Source: Phoenix dactylifera
Taxonomy: Eukaryota; Streptophyta; Magnoliopsida; Arecales; Arecaceae
Assembly (NCBI RefSeq): GCF_009389715.1
Contig: NC_052393.1
Location: forward strand, 4,712,001-4,776,000
Length of the DNA: 64,000 nucleotides
Direction: 5' to 3'
In this document: one piece after another, positions 11,306 through 25,197 of the stretch
Numbering within the stretch: position 1 is the stretch's first letter
Layout of the letters: the number at the start of each line of letters is the position of its first letter
The notes under the pieces: generated by a model
What the model was told of the DNA's origin: nothing
The model's database searches: none
The model's input: the letters and a program-made list of their open reading frames with translations, nothing else
Program-made: the position numbers and the translations under genes

Positions 11306-14300
11306 TCAATTACTTGTGGAAGGAGTGTCTGTAGCACTAAAAATTCCGTATCTTGGAGGTGATGAGCTAGGATTATTGGCCTTACCAGGATTCGCATCAC
11401 TCATGTTCCCCTGCTCGCTGGAGCCAGCAGGTTTTCTCGCACAGAAAATTCCATAACTAGGTCTAGGTCTCTGTGACGTGGCATTTTCAGGCTTGCTCAC
11501 AGACTCGTCTCCTGAGTTTGCTTGACTACCTTGGGGCAAAGTTTCGAGACTAGTAAAAATTCCATAACTTGGTTTTCGTAGACCAGGATTATCGGACTTG
11601 CCAATGTTTGAATCTCCCAAGTTCCTTTGATCTCCAGAAGCAGCAGTTTTTTGAGCATTGAAAATCCCATAGCTTTGTGGTGACGAACTAGGATCAACAG
11701 ACTTATTGCCAGATGATCTGCCTTGATTGGCAGCACTTCGAATGCGGAAACTTCCATAGCTCGGTGATGGTGAAGCAGAATTACTTGGATGGAACTGTCT
11801 TTGCTTTTGATCAGCCTGATCATGCCGTTGACTTTCACTTCTAGTAGGCTCTGGTGGCATCCTCCCTTGATCCATATCAGGTACTGCACTTCCCTGTCTC
11901 GGTTTTGTCTGATGGAACCTCCCCTTCGGATCACTTCGTTTGATGTAACGATTGATCTCCACAATAGAAGGCTCTTCTTTCATTGCCATTTTTGCTTTCA
12001 GCGAGTCAAGTCCAGGCTTAGAAGCTGGAAAGCCTCCAACAACCGAAGCAGCAGAAAATTTCTGATTTGATGGCTTACTACTATTATCTTCTGGAAGGGA
12101 ATGCAAGACTGGACCAGTACTTCCACCCAAACCAGAATCAATACTCTTCATTCTAGAATCAAAACCAAATGCTTTCTTAAAATCATTGGTTGCATTGAAT
12201 CGCGGCCAACCTCTTTCCTTATTGAAGTCTCGATCGGATGCTTCATTTAATGATGGGGTAGGTTCAGCAGTGAGATGCTGAGCGTTTGCTTCTACTTGGT
12301 CATAGTCACCCTCAGTTGCTGAACTGCACTCAGTAGGTTCCCATTCCTCTTCAGTCTGTGGCATCTCATCTTGGATTATGCTACTCACTGTTGAAGGTGT
12401 GTTACGAACAGGACTTTGGATCCCTTTACTCACAGCATCCAGAACCTTGCTTGCTTTCTTTCCAGATTTCTTTGTTGTGAACTTGATGTGCCTGACTATC
12501 ACATATGCGTGCCTTGAATCCACATGTGGACCACTTTCCACAACAGAAACATCTTCTATCTGTATTCCCAAAAAAAATGCTCATCGATACTAAAGTCTAA
12601 CAGGTAATATAGTACATCAAACATCCATTATTATAATTCTGAACTAATCTAAACTAAAACTGGTAAGCATCCAAGTATCAGTTCAAAGATAAGAATGAAT
12701 ATACAAGAATAGCTCTTAATATACTGGTGGTTTACCACCTTATGCTTAAGAGGAGGAGGAGGAAGACAGAGAAGAAGAATATATAGGAATCAGTGGAGTA
12801 TGGTAGTCACCAGAGCTAAAAGACGTGATAGCGGGTCTCCAAGGTCTTCATCTTCTTTACCCATGGGCATGGCCATACACTGTTTCATATAAAGAATGTA
12901 TTTGTATCAAATAAGTTATGTATTTGTACAAGTAAATAACTAAACAAGAAGATAATTATATAGTGTTGTCAACAGCTACCACTGTGAGTACAGCCTAGGG
13001 GACCTCTAAAACTACCAGAACCCGCAATAACAGGTAGAATAAAATTGAATTAACTGTATTTGCTTGTCAGATCCTAAAGCTTAAAATGGCGGTTTAAATG
13101 TCATACTTTGAGTGGAAAACAATAAAATGAAGAAAATTTGCAGACATATGTTTAACGACTGAGTACTGGTGCACAACAGATCTTTCGAGAAAAGGTGAAA
13201 CATACTTTAACATAATATATCATAGACTGATAAAATCAAAATGTTATAATAATTGTAAGGAATAATATTGTCATCTAAGGATTGCGAAAGCATCAAAACT
13301 CAGCTATAAATGCATTCTCCAGGACCACGAGAACTTCAAACATGACATACCCAACATGCCACCAACCTCCCACAGGCACCTTAAAATGACAATTTTGATG
13401 TGTGGACGCTAGACATGTGAATTCTATCCTTTAGTGGTCCAACACCAAGGCCAATGAAAGGAAGTGCCCTTTACTCCACTTAGTCCATGTTAACCCACAA
13501 AAACTAGAAAAGCAATCCATTCATTCCGAGAATAACATGGGTATTTTGAAAAGTAGGTAGAGTTGCTTTTCAACTTAACATGGAATAAGGTATTCTTCCA
13601 CCCCACATGGTAGACTAGTTTATTCCAGAGTGAAGACGGTTAGGAGTAAGTTAACCCATTTCCTCCAAGTTTAACTTATTCTACAACCAAAGACAGCCTA
13701 AAACTATCAAGTACATGGTTTACAGGACAATAGTTCACCGTATCGGTCGGTACCGGTGCACACCCGATCGTACCAGTACCGAACGGGTATGTGGTATGGA
13801 CTCCTTATGCCGAACTAGCCTCCATACCCGGTGTACCGGCACAGTAACAGGATGGTACCGGTATGGGGTCTAGTACCAAGATGACGAACCTTGCTAGACA
13901 TAATTTAGAAGTGATAATCTTTGCACTTCAAAAGGAATCAGTGGGTGCACCAACAATGTTGAGGATAATTGAAAGGATGAATTGAAGGGACTCAAGTTAA
14001 AAGAGTCTTCATGATAATCAATGGGAAAATTCCTGCAAGGTCAAATGAATGAATCAAAGATCATACTGTTTGAGAATATGGTGCATGCAAAAAGGCTTAT
14101 GGCAGAGTTTTCACAGCCAAAATACATGGGAGATCTATAATCTTTCTTTTTTTTGCTTGTTTTGGAAATCTATGTTCCCAAAAAAAAGGTAAATAGTCCA
14201 AGCATAAAGCAAAATCAATTAAAGCATTCCTAGTCAAAACCAGATAGAAAGCAGGAAACTTTTTGATAGATCCTACTCAAAAGAGAACTCAATCACATAT

Positions 14301-17300
14301 ACCTAAAGACTGTCAAATTCCAAACTCAACTGGATTAAATATCCATAGAAGGTTGTGTGCTGACCTAAAAAATACATAACTATTAAAAAAGAAATAACAT
14401 ATCTGACATAGCCCAAAAGTAGCCTCTTAAATTAATCCAAAGCTTACAAATAGTTAAAAAGCATACTGTCTAAACTTTAAAGTCTAAACTGCCCTAACTC
14501 TTCAAATTGTGTTGGAACAAGTAAACAGCAGAACTACTCTTGGTTAGGTGGTCAAAATTTGGTCCTTCCATAATTAAATGGAAAACGAATGTAATACCAT
14601 TACAGAAGAATAAGGTTCAATCTTCAATTTGCAGCCACAAGATAGTCAAAATTTCTATCATTCCTTGATCTGGAAATTTCTATAGCATTACTTGATCCCG
14701 TATGGCAATCATCTAGTCTAAATCCTTGAATCTCGAGAGCTGCAGCACCAATCCATTTATATGCAATTGCTTTGGGATTTCTTATTTATGTATATATCTG
14801 TTCTTGTGTGGCGGGTGTATGTGTGGGTGTGCAGGGGGTAGTTTCGTGCAATAGGTTTACCTTGCATTGCACCCTTTCTGCTCCGAAAAAAATCCAAAGT
14901 GAGACCTACATTATAAAATTGACCCGGTGTACATTTTGTATTACAATATTTCTCTATAGAGCTCAATCCCTGAAAGAGAATCAGTAAATACCGGACTTGG
15001 AAGTGTGAATTTGACATAATTGCACATCATTTGCTAAAGATTACAAGAATGCATTAAACAAATGTGACAACATCTGAGCTTAAATAACTTGGTTTTCTCC
15101 CTTCACAAGAAACATAATTCCTAAAGATAAGCACCAGAATCAGCCATGCTAGTTTAGAGTCCTGAGAGTACAATAGGTTGCAAGATTGACAACTTGTGGG
15201 ATACTGGACCTTATATGAAAAAAAGAGACGTAATATTAAGTGTACCGAAACTAATGATTCAGTACAGGTTTTTCAGAAATTGCCAAGGCACCTGATGGCA
15301 ACAAGCATACGTGGAAGAAAGAGGTTCCATCTTAGTGTTTCAATTTGATATTTATAATAATATTCATGCTGGTGCTAATACCAACATTAGGCCTCAATAA
15401 TACATCAGCACATAAATAAATTAGTCTTAGTATTTCTCCGCTCCCATTCAGATGATACATGTTTATCGGTGAAAATTGGCCACAGTTTCTTTTAGTAGAA
15501 TTTGTATACAAGAAAGTTCTAACTACTTAATATCCTTTAGATGAATAGTTGGTAATATTACACTCTCAGAATCAATCAGAGTATTACAACTGATAACAGA
15601 AATGGTTTTATAATTATAACTGGGTTAGTATGGGTGTTACCATTATTATGTATTATGCTCAATATTAGCATTACCAACATTTGGTAAAAAAATCACCAAA
15701 GGTATCAGTTTCAGTAATAATCAGAAAAATCTTCAAATTACAACATGATTATTGCTTCTAATTTCAAATACTTGCAATAATTTTCTACAAACTACTGATC
15801 AACATAGAAACTTTCTTATTGTAATTAGATTACAAGTCTTAGCATTAATATTGATATTGGCTGTCTTCATCCTATCACAAGCTAAATCAGTAAAAAGGTA
15901 TATATCTACCAAGGTTTAATTGTTTAAACTCTCAGGACTAGTACACGGATCAGTCAGGTGCCAGTATAGTATAGTACGCACCATATGTCATACCAATGCA
16001 TGGTATGGTAGTTGGTGTCAGCACTGCAAAGGTGACACCTGCTTTCATATGTTAGTACAGTATGGTACCGAGGAGTGTACCAAGCGCTGATCCATCAGTT
16101 GTACAGTTCAATGCAGTACAGCCACTACAGACCAGTATAGTATGGTACCTAAATCCCTTGGGCAACATAAGCCAACAGTGCACCCACCAACAAAATTATG
16201 CACAGGAGCATTGATATGAGGGATAATCCAGGCCCAACTAAATCTCAATTACCATCCTAGGTATCTTGGGGGTTCGATGGCACTTAATGCCGAAAATCAA
16301 TTACCGCACTGGCAATCACCTTATTAAATCTTGTCCATGAACAGAACTGCTCTGAAAGAGCTTAACTGATAATAAAAAAAATCAATCAAATAACAGAAGC
16401 AAGATATAGAGAGTGAAGGGAAGCTTTGATTAATTTCAATACATGAAATTAGAAAAAGGTTCCCAAGAATGCCGAACCATGAGACATATGAAAATTTACA
16501 TAATACAATGAGAAGATAATTAACAATACCTTCACCCTGTAACCACGCTCCATCAATCTTGTAATTTGATCTGCTTTAGTTTTTAGGTCTTTCAATTCCT
16601 GGGAAAAACAAGTGACTTGGTAACCATATAGATCAGAGATTCATAGAGAGAAAGCTTAATGTATTTAAAAGAATAATTTCTTTGACATGATCAAATCTAC
16701 TTTGACTAGAAGCAGCTTAAGACAAGCTATACAATTACCAAAATAAATTTTACCGGGCACAGCAGAGAAAATATGACATCTCTAAAGGTTCAGATCATAG
16801 AAATGGATATAGTCTTATATTATATTTGGATTGTTCTAACATTTACATATATCTCATCAAAATTTAACATGATGCTGTAGGTAATCAGGACACAAATCTT
16901 TGGACAAATATGACTGTTAGGAAAGTATAGATGCATGTTGATCTGTCATGCGCTAACCGTATTTGCAAAAGTTCTTGGCCATCATTGGTCATCAATGCAC
17001 TTTTCAAGAGAACTTTGGCAGTCTTTCAAGCTTTACCCTAACCAAAATGGAATCCTATTTGGGTGACATTTCTACTATGTATCACATGAATGGCTTTCTG
17101 ATTGATCAGATATCAACCATTTCATGAAGCCCCTAAACGTAAATCAATTCTTTAGTAAGTAAACTGTTCTTAAGACTCCAATCCAAATAGACAGTAATAA
17201 TAATTATATATTAAGTAAATATAAGCTTTATATTTAACGACCCACTTTAAAATATAGTCATGAAACATAATTCCCAAATTTCATCATCTGATAAGATCAT

Positions 17301-20300
17301 AACCATCCATCACGTACTGCCTCCACTATTGACTGATAAGATTGTAGCCAATCATCCATCAGAAAATTCCATCCTCTTGATAAGTAGCATATATTGCATA
17401 TACAAGGTAGCATTTTATTGGTTGATACAATCACACTCATCCATCAGATACTTCTCTTGGTTGGCTGATGAAATCACAGTCATATACTACACTCCATCTG
17501 AAGCTAATTATGTGCATCAACTAATTGACATTTCATTCAGTTGATGGAATTACAACTATCCATCTACTACGTTCTCCTGAACCAGTCACAGGCATCTAGA
17601 ATGAACATAAGATTATTTGGTCATTGTGATCTAGGAAACTTCATTACATCTAGAACAACTACTCGCCTACATAATCAAATGATGCAATTTTCTTTATATT
17701 CTTGCATGGATGCCAAGCCAACGACAATGCCTTTGTTTGTCACTGCATACATTAAAGAGACTCCAGAGAAAGTCATTTGCAAAACGGAACCTGGGCCAGA
17801 CTCTTCCATTTTGTATGTCTGAACTCATTTGTCTAACCCATACTGTTAGAAATGCTAATGTCAGCCATCTCTAGGGATGATGCAAGCATTGGCACAAACA
17901 TCAACAATAGTTACAGGATCATTCAACTAATACCAAAAGTAGCAAATATAATTGTTACTACAGGATACAAAAATCATATCAATTGATACAGAAAACATCA
18001 AGAACACTTTAATCACAGCTTTAGGTCACACTAAATTTTGATGCAACTATTAACTAAGATTTACTTTATGTGATATAAAAGTGGGTTTCAAAAGATAACT
18101 ACTTACAGTTTTTGCTTTAAAGCGAACCTCTTTGTTCTCCCCGCCGCGTAACGTGAGTGCAGACTGCATCAGAAAATCAAATACATAGTAGAATTATTAA
18201 ATATTAACGAGAGCTACATAAGACAAGATAATAAATCTTGCAAACTTTTGACTCCATGTTGTAGAATCAGGTCTTGCCATTAGTGAGACTCTATGTTATC
18301 TGAGGTATGCAATGTTATAAAGAACTCTACTGCCAATAATATAAAAAATATTCGGTTTGGCCTACTACCTAGGGTAAGCTAATAAGAATATGGTATCACA
18401 TGACCAACTGTGAACAAAATTGAGCCAAAATGTCAATGACAAGTTTGGTATACATAATATTATAAAGTAAAATGTAATGATACATACAGGAACTTCATAG
18501 GTGAGACTAGCACACAATTCAATCAGCATGTAAAAAAGTTACAAGTAAGGTTTTAAGAACCAAGAAAGTGCCAGATGATCATAGAAGTATTGTGATGCCT
18601 AACTATAAAAATAGAAGTGATGTATATAATTTCTGTAAGTATCAAAGAATTAAACTTATGAATCACTTTATGATGTTAAGGAAAAGGGTAATTGAACAAA
18701 GGTCAAGAAAAATGATGATAATCAGAGGATCTGTTTGGTTTTCATCTAGAAAGGTCAAATGTTATCTTCTTCTTTAGGCAATTGATAGGAAAATGCAAAG
18801 AATGGGGAAAAAGTATAATTAGGATCCTTTTTTTGGCAGTAAAGATGATTAGGATCTTTAACTTAGAGATAGCTTATTGTAAAGTACCAAGAAAAATAAC
18901 TTAGCAGGCTTTAAGCATATAAATAAATGATACATTGAAATCATAGACAACATGTTCATGTTGGAGCATTGGCAAGAAATAAGAATTGTTTACATGAAAG
19001 CGTATATTTTTTTAGTCATCAGGCATGCACCAAGAATCAACAACAAGCGCATATTTTTGACACTAATCATAAATGAATTTACTGCTAATATTCAGGAGGT
19101 GCCATGTGAATGTGTTTTTTTTTTTTTTTTTTTTTTTGCGTATGATATAGTATTGATTTTTAAAAAAGAAAAAGATTAAATACTGAAATTTGTGAAGAAA
19201 GATTTAGAAGATGAGGGTTTATAAATCAGCAAGACAAAGACAGAGCGATAGCCTTTATCAAAATTGAAGGATAAAGTGACAGATTAGTATGTTAAAGGAG
19301 CTGTAGGAGTTGCATAAGTTGTGGATAAACTAAGGAAGAATTGACTGAAATAGTTTGAGGACGAACAAAAAAAAACATGAGGGAGCTCCAGTAAGGAAGA
19401 ATCCTTTTTATTTTTGTTGAAAGATATAGGAAAAGGAGGAGAAGACCTAAAGTAACATGGATGGAGGTTATCAGCAAAAGAAATGGGCAAGCTCAAAATA
19501 ATGTCACATGTGGTCCTAAATAGAAATGGTTGGTTAATGAGGATGTATAAAGCCAAAACCAGCTAGTTTGGACAAGGCTGAATGATTGTGGTCATGACTA
19601 TTTGAACGGCAAAAGTTCAAAATATCTCTGAATGAATATTCTTTGCCTTCAAAGGACATAGAAGTATAATTACTTGTTTACTTAGGATTAAGTTTCAAAT
19701 AATTAGCTTTCTTGATAGAACAATCACTTGTTTTATGTTTTCTGCACAATAAATTATATAATAAATTAGCACTTAGCAAAGAATAAACCTATTGTTATCA
19801 CTCTATGAAACTTTCTCAACTTTCTCAGCCAATTGTAAATCCCCCGCAAAACAGGAATTACTTAGTTACCTTGCATATATCACTGGGACAGATAGATTAT
19901 GTGCCTTACCTTGGTTTTTGCACGTTCTTTTTCCTTTACTTCTTGTTTGTACTTCTCCCTATGGAAATCCATGATCTTGCAAACAGGTGGATTTGCAGTT
20001 CTTTGAACCTACAACATCCAGTGGAACAACTTCAGGTTTCAAACCATTAACAACAATAAAAGCATATGTTGTAAGTCCTTGGTAAAACTAAAGGTACTGT
20101 TAGTGATTATCACATGTTCTGGCTAAGAATATCGCCAATAAAGGAAAAGAACTGGAAAAATAATCAGAGAATAGAAGAGCCAAACAATATCTTAACGGAG
20201 ATTGAAGAAATGTAGCACAGAAAAGAGATTATTGCACCAAAAACATGAAACAAACAAACACATTGCCCTTAATCTTCATAACCCTGGTATCCCAATGCCC

Positions 20301-23300
20301 GATGTCAAATGTACATGCTAAATTATAATAAGTAGCCCGGTTAAAATTTTTATTTTCTTGAGTTTGGAGACATCATCCAGGTGAACCAGGAAAACATGCT
20401 GCTCCCTGACAATAAAACGTTAATTTCAAAATTGTCATTATGTAACTCATATGTCAAACAATATTAAGCATTCCATAAGCACATATTGACCAACACAACA
20501 TTATAGGAAGTGAACTATTTTTTATGCGCATTATGATAATGTTATTTTTATAACCTCACAAAAGTAGGATAATATTTTGAAATATTCTGATAGTGGTCAT
20601 ATTAGTGACTGATGAGTGCATAAGTGGGAGCATAAAAATATTTTCTTGATTTTGTTAACATAGAGCACTATTATGAACAAAAAAATATGAGGATACCGCA
20701 GACAAACCAATTAGGTGGTTGCTTGGGGTAAGTCCTTTGAAGTTCCTATTAAAAATTAAAGGCTCATGAAACAAAAGTTGTTGAGTTGTATTGGTGAAGT
20801 CAAAGAACATCACAGGACTAGAATTTACATGACATATGCACTTACCGTTATTGCCATATTTTTGAAATTTAATAGCAAAGCCAAAACAGGATGATGTTTC
20901 ATAAAGCTCTTTTAACTTATTTGTGGCATTGGGATGAGCAGCATATATCCCCATATTAAGAGTTTTTCCTGTCCTCTAGATTCTTTCCAAGTTGACAGAA
21001 ATACTGGCGAATTGCTCCTTTACTGCATTTAAACTGCATTCAATAAGGTAGATTTCCCTATCATAGATTTTTAGTCAGGACACTCTCTTGCCTAAATTTT
21101 TCTTGGACAGGAATTCTGCACCAAATTCTAGAGGATTAATGCCAGGTTGGTAGCCAATTGTAAAATCTGCTCAATCTTTCCAGGGATACATCTCCACTCA
21201 AGGCCCATACTTAATCGGAAAGGCTTGGATAGTGTTGTTGTTCATGATGATGATGATGATTAACAATAATGTCCTATATGCTGCTGATCAACATGGCAAT
21301 TTTCATAAGATGTTGGTTGAATGCCATGGTGAGCCTGTTTTGGACTTCCTTAGCAAATAAACACATGTATGCATGCCACAAAGGCACGTATGTGTGTTGA
21401 GTCAAATAGTTAAGACATCTGGTCAGTTCATTTGCAACCTAAAGGATTGAAGAAACTTCACAAAATGACCTAGCAGCAACTGATATCATCTTCAACAATG
21501 TCGTCAACATTTCCCACTTGCACAAGTAACCTATGCCACTCCCCATACATCAATCACATGTACCTTGTCCAACATACCCTAGCACTTGGGAGTTGGGACC
21601 AACTAACAAGTCAGTGAATCCAGTTTTTCATGCATACATAATAGACTAAAATTCAGCACCTTAAACATAAACAATAGAAGATGTAAATACCTTTAGCACA
21701 GATCAAAGAGTCTTACAACAAAGATTTCTCCTTTTTTTACACTTCCTAATATTATATAGGGCTCGTAAATCTCATGATAAGTACCAAAGATACATATTGA
21801 ACTTTGATGGGGTGTACTTAAGTGAGCCAACAATGAAACACTTCTTAATAAAGGAGAGAGATCAACATTTCATTTCCATAAACACAATACTCACAAAGAC
21901 CAGGAAAACAAATTCGCCTTGTTTCATCCCTATAAAACAGAGAATCAGAAACATTTTGGCAACAACTTCCCATGCTTCTCGCATAGGCATCATCACCACA
22001 GTAATTCTGACTAAAGGGCATTGGTTACTTAAATTCTTATGAAGGATCCTTAAGCCCATACTGTAGCAAACCAAGAGATCAAGAATTTCCTGCACTCTTA
22101 GGAAGATGCCCTTTCTCCAGACTTGAAAAACATATATGCCTCAATCCCTTAGCCCAACTTCCCTATATACATTTTTAAACTATAACTTTCTTCGGATTGC
22201 AGCTTCCCCCAGTGAAGAGAAGCTTTCCTTGGAACTTGGTGTAACTTGGTTAATGGTGTCTTCTTAAATACATGCTGTGCAAGCCTACATAAGAGCACTT
22301 GAAATTCAAATTAAGGAAATGTCTCAACTCTCAACAAATTCATAAAAAAAGATGAAGATAACAGGAACTCCCTTTTTGGATTTGCTGTTATTATGGTGAT
22401 TGCATTATTAATTTGGTTCTTTTGACTCTGAATGTGCCTCTCAAACCTGAGCACAATCCTATATGACATCTTGCTTTCTCATATTTTGTCCAGGCTTCTA
22501 CCAATTTATGGATAGTTTAAAAGATTACCCCTCAGTGAGCTTAAAATGGTGTAACAACAAGATTACCCCTCTAGCATACAAACTGGCTTTTCAGGTTCAT
22601 GGCAGCCCTCTCTCGCCCACAAGTTACCTCTAACAAAAACTTAGCACCAGCGTGTAGCGGCTCACATAAGGTTGACAGCTGGTTGCAAATGTCCCAGGCC
22701 TCGATGAATTAAATTCCAATTCATAAAGTCACACCAATATAAATCATATACACTCACCTGTCAAGCATAATGCTAGCATTTCAGTTATTGGTTTTTTGGT
22801 CCATCATTCCTTCACAAATTTTCTTCATTCCAAATAAACAACATAGCATCGAGACTTAATATTCTTAAAAAAAAAAAAAAATCTATTTACATATCTACCA
22901 TGGTTTAAAAACTTTAAAGGTCATAAAAATATAATGAGTTTGAGATCAAGGGCAAACCAGTCTACCTCAACTAAGTCAAGCTTGAGCTTCATTGCACGAT
23001 CAAGTGCTTCCCTTATTGAGACAATACCATGCCCTGCAAAATACATTAAACAAGTGCTTCTTAGATCATCATGATAATAAAGTTTACCCTAAAGTTGGAA
23101 CAAGCATAAAAACTAAAAGAGAGAATAGGTTTAGGTGATATAAAATAACCTCCAGAGAAAGAGCAATATATGCAACCTGCCAAGTCGAATAGTTGGTTCT
23201 AAACTCTGCAAATTTATCTTGCAGAGACAAGGATAGTCTATAGTAGTCATAGTAGACTCATGCTGCTTTACTACTTAATACCTAATCTGCCATTGACTGC

Positions 23301-24933
23301 ATAGTGGGTTTTTTTTTTAGAAATTATACTGGAAAATAGGAGCACCTTAAAGTTGTCCAAGCTAATATAGAGACTAAAACTTATGGTTATCTTGATGATC
23401 CTCTATGCCTGACTAAATATTCGAAAGTTTCCAGTCATGCGCAGAATATCAAGCAAGCAATAGATAAACCTTCAGACCATGGTCGGCAGAACCATCCTGA
23501 ACCGGGCTATTCGGAAAGTACCAAGCCATACCGGCGGTGGACCGGAACGGTTCCAACAACCGAAACAAAAGACCGTTGACGGAGGGGGAGGGGGAGAAGG
23601 AGAAGGAAAGAGAGAAAAAGAGATAGAGCGAGTGAGAAGGAAGAAAAAGGGAGAGGAAGGAAGAGAGAGGATGGTGGAGGTTGGCTTCTCTACCGGCCGA
23701 CAGAGGGCCGGCGGAGGCCGACAAGCCGCGTGGAGGAGGCCGAGGAGGGGCTTCGCCTCCAAGTCTCCTGTTTCATTCAAAATAGAGATTTCGGAGAGGG
23801 CCTTGTCGACTTCATTTAAAAATCATGAAATTAAAAAGGGCTCCCTCTAGGACCTCTGGTTCGAATGAAACAGAGGACCTGAAGGCAGAGCCCCTCCTCC
23901 GCCTCTTCCATGCGGCATGCAGGCCTCCGCCACCCTCCATCTCTCTCCATCTCTCTTTCTCCCTTCTCTCTCTTTTCCTCTCCTCTCCCTCCTCTACTGT
24001 GTCGGTATAGGCCCGGCATGGAACGGTACAAGGGCATACCGACCCGTGTTGCCGGGCAATCGATTCGGCCCCGATTCTAGCACAGCTTCAGACCCTATCA
24101 TCCATCTTGATAATACATTTTTCTCAGCAAGAAATTAATATGATCAACATAGAAAGCCACGATACAGGTAGCAAAACATTAGTAGAACCAGAACGTGACT
24201 TGATCCTAAGGTTGTTGCCATTATATTAAAATTTAACATCATCTCAACAATATTTGTTGACAAGTGAAGGTTGAAAACTCACAAAATCATCTTGCATTAT
24301 TCAGGCAACATTGCTAACGCACCAAATAACACAACTCCTTGTATCGGATGGGAGCAATTTCCGAACCTCCCTAATTTGATTCATAAACTCAATTCCGGTA
24401 ATTCACTCAGCATCTCGACGTCTATGATATCGATAACAGATAAAACCGTTCCCTTCCCATATCAAGAAGAATAGAAAATCATAAATAGAAGTTTGAAAAG
24501 CCTGCATACCTTCATCCGTAACAAGTCGAACATACGCAGCCGTGATCGCTCCATTAATTCGAGGCCCATCAGAGGCATCCGCGGCTGGTTTTGGTTTCGA
24601 TTTCGCCTGAAATCCCATCAAGAAAACTGAAAAATAAGAATTACTGAATAGGTTAAGAACATAACAGCGGATATCAAGAAAGAATACAGCCGAGACCACC
24701 TGGACGGGAGCTGCAAAGGATCTCACGGTGGTGTGCTCGAAGCCCAAGGTGGGCCGGAACGGCGGCGCCCCAAGAGGGCACTCCAGGGCCTTCGACCTCC
24801 AACGCCCTTCCGGGAGGCCCGCCGCCGGAGCTCCGGCGTCCCCGGCGGCTCCGCGGAACGGGGAGTACCATCTCCGGCATTGGTGGGAGAGGGATCCGAG
24901 CCTGGTGGATCTGATTCGATGCCAAAGCGCCAT
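11306..24933 (-). CDS. IF3: Organellar (probably mitochondrial) translation initiation factor IF-3 with long C-terminal extension
   Basis: IF3 binds the small ribosomal subunit and controls start-codon selection. Eight minus-strand exons: 24933-24700, 24606-24510, 23033-22966, 20008-19910, 18163-18107, 16598-16530, 12879-12811 and 12559-11306. They sum to 1947 nt (648 aa) with every phase matching. Residues 1-78 are an arginine/serine-rich targeting leader (MALWHRIRSTRLG...). The IF3 N domain follows, with GPRINGAITAAYVRLV, then GIVSIREALDRAM, LDLVEVQRTANPPVCKIMD and YKQEVKEKERAKTK. The C domain carries KEVRFKAKT, LKTKADQITRLMERGYRVKV and VESGPHVDSRHAYVIVRH. From about residue 260 the protein continues as a polar, disordered extension of nearly 400 residues with five YGIF/YGSF repeats. 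Bacterial IF3 is about 180 residues; plant mitochondrial IF3 such as At1g34360 is also extended. Mitochondrial rather than plastid location is inferred from family resemblance. Confidence 0.92.
11308..11760 (-). repeat. Five tandem YGIF-type protein repeats in the IF3 tail
   Basis: Within the last IF3 exon the motif (P/S)xYG(I/S)F recurs at residues 499, 528, 563, 600 and 635, a spacing of 29-37 residues. The units share a PSYGIF core, a basic/polar stretch, then G(D/N) and SDN/ANPGK-like segments. The DNA copies have diverged, so this is an old expansion. The function is unknown to me. Confidence 0.8.
13735..13890. repeat. GGTACCG-rich dispersed repeat, copy in IF3 intron 7
   Basis: A GC-rich block in an AT-rich intron with repeated GGTACCGG/CCGGTACC words: ATCGGTCGGTACCGGTGC, TACCAGTACCGAACGGGTA and GATGGTACCGGTATGGGG. 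Its right half (CGAACT...CCATACC...GATGACGAACCTTG) aligns by eye with the block at 40156-40335. No coding potential. Confidence 0.7.
15945..16155. repeat. GTAC-rich dispersed repeat, copy in IF3 intron 6-7 region
   Basis: About 200 bases rich in CAGTATAGTATAGTACG, GGTATGGTA and CAGTATGGTACC words. It is a more decayed relative of the GGTACCG family at 13735, 40150 and 49270. It lies in the intron between IF3 exons 6 and 7. Confidence 0.55.
17285..17575. repeat. Degenerate minisatellite of about 44-bp period in IF3 intron 5
   Basis: The pattern TGATaagATcataaCcATCCATC recurs at about 17288, 17333, 17421, 17464 and 17541. Spacings of about 45, 88, 43 and 77 suggest a unit near 44 bp with some units lost or decayed. 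It lies between IF3 exons 6 and 5. Confidence 0.5.
23474..24075. repeat. Large foldback (inverted repeat) element in IF3 intron 2
   Basis: The left arm (about 23479-23780) reads GGTCGGCAG...CCGGCGGTGGACCGG, then a GGGGGAGGGGGAGAAGG purine tract, then GGAGGCCGAGGAGGGGCTTC and TCTCCTGTTTCATTC. The right arm (about 23853-24075) is its imperfect reverse complement: GAATGAAACAGAGGACC, GAGCCCCTCCTCCGCCTC, a pyrimidine tract, then GGTATAGGCCCGGCATGG. The spacer is about 75 bases. It could form a long hairpin in transcripts. It includes GGTACCG-type words, so it may be a paired insertion of that family. Confidence 0.7.
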
Positions 24934-25191
24934 TAGTTCTTCAAGAAGGGGGTCGAATCGCCCGGACTCGATCGGTGGAAGTGCTGATGGCTGTGGAGAA
25001 CCAGAGCGAAGGATCTAAGAAGGCGGCGCGAGAGGAGAAAAGAACCGCCTTTCCTCGGTCCCGGGACCCTAGGCGACGAAATACATAACCTATTGAATCG
25101 AAAGTATATGACGGTATGCCGCACAGGACGGCACGAGCGATCAACGAAAAGATGTTGCGTTCGGGTCGGGACTCAAAATTTTGGGGAGTTC

Positions 25192-25197
25192 CACGTG
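25192..25197 (-). promoter_or_regulatory. G-box CACGTG upstream of the IF3 gene
   Basis: A palindromic CACGTG lies about 260 bases upstream of the IF3 start codon. G-boxes bind plant bZIP and bHLH factors. Position in the presumed promoter is the only support for function. Confidence 0.3.
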
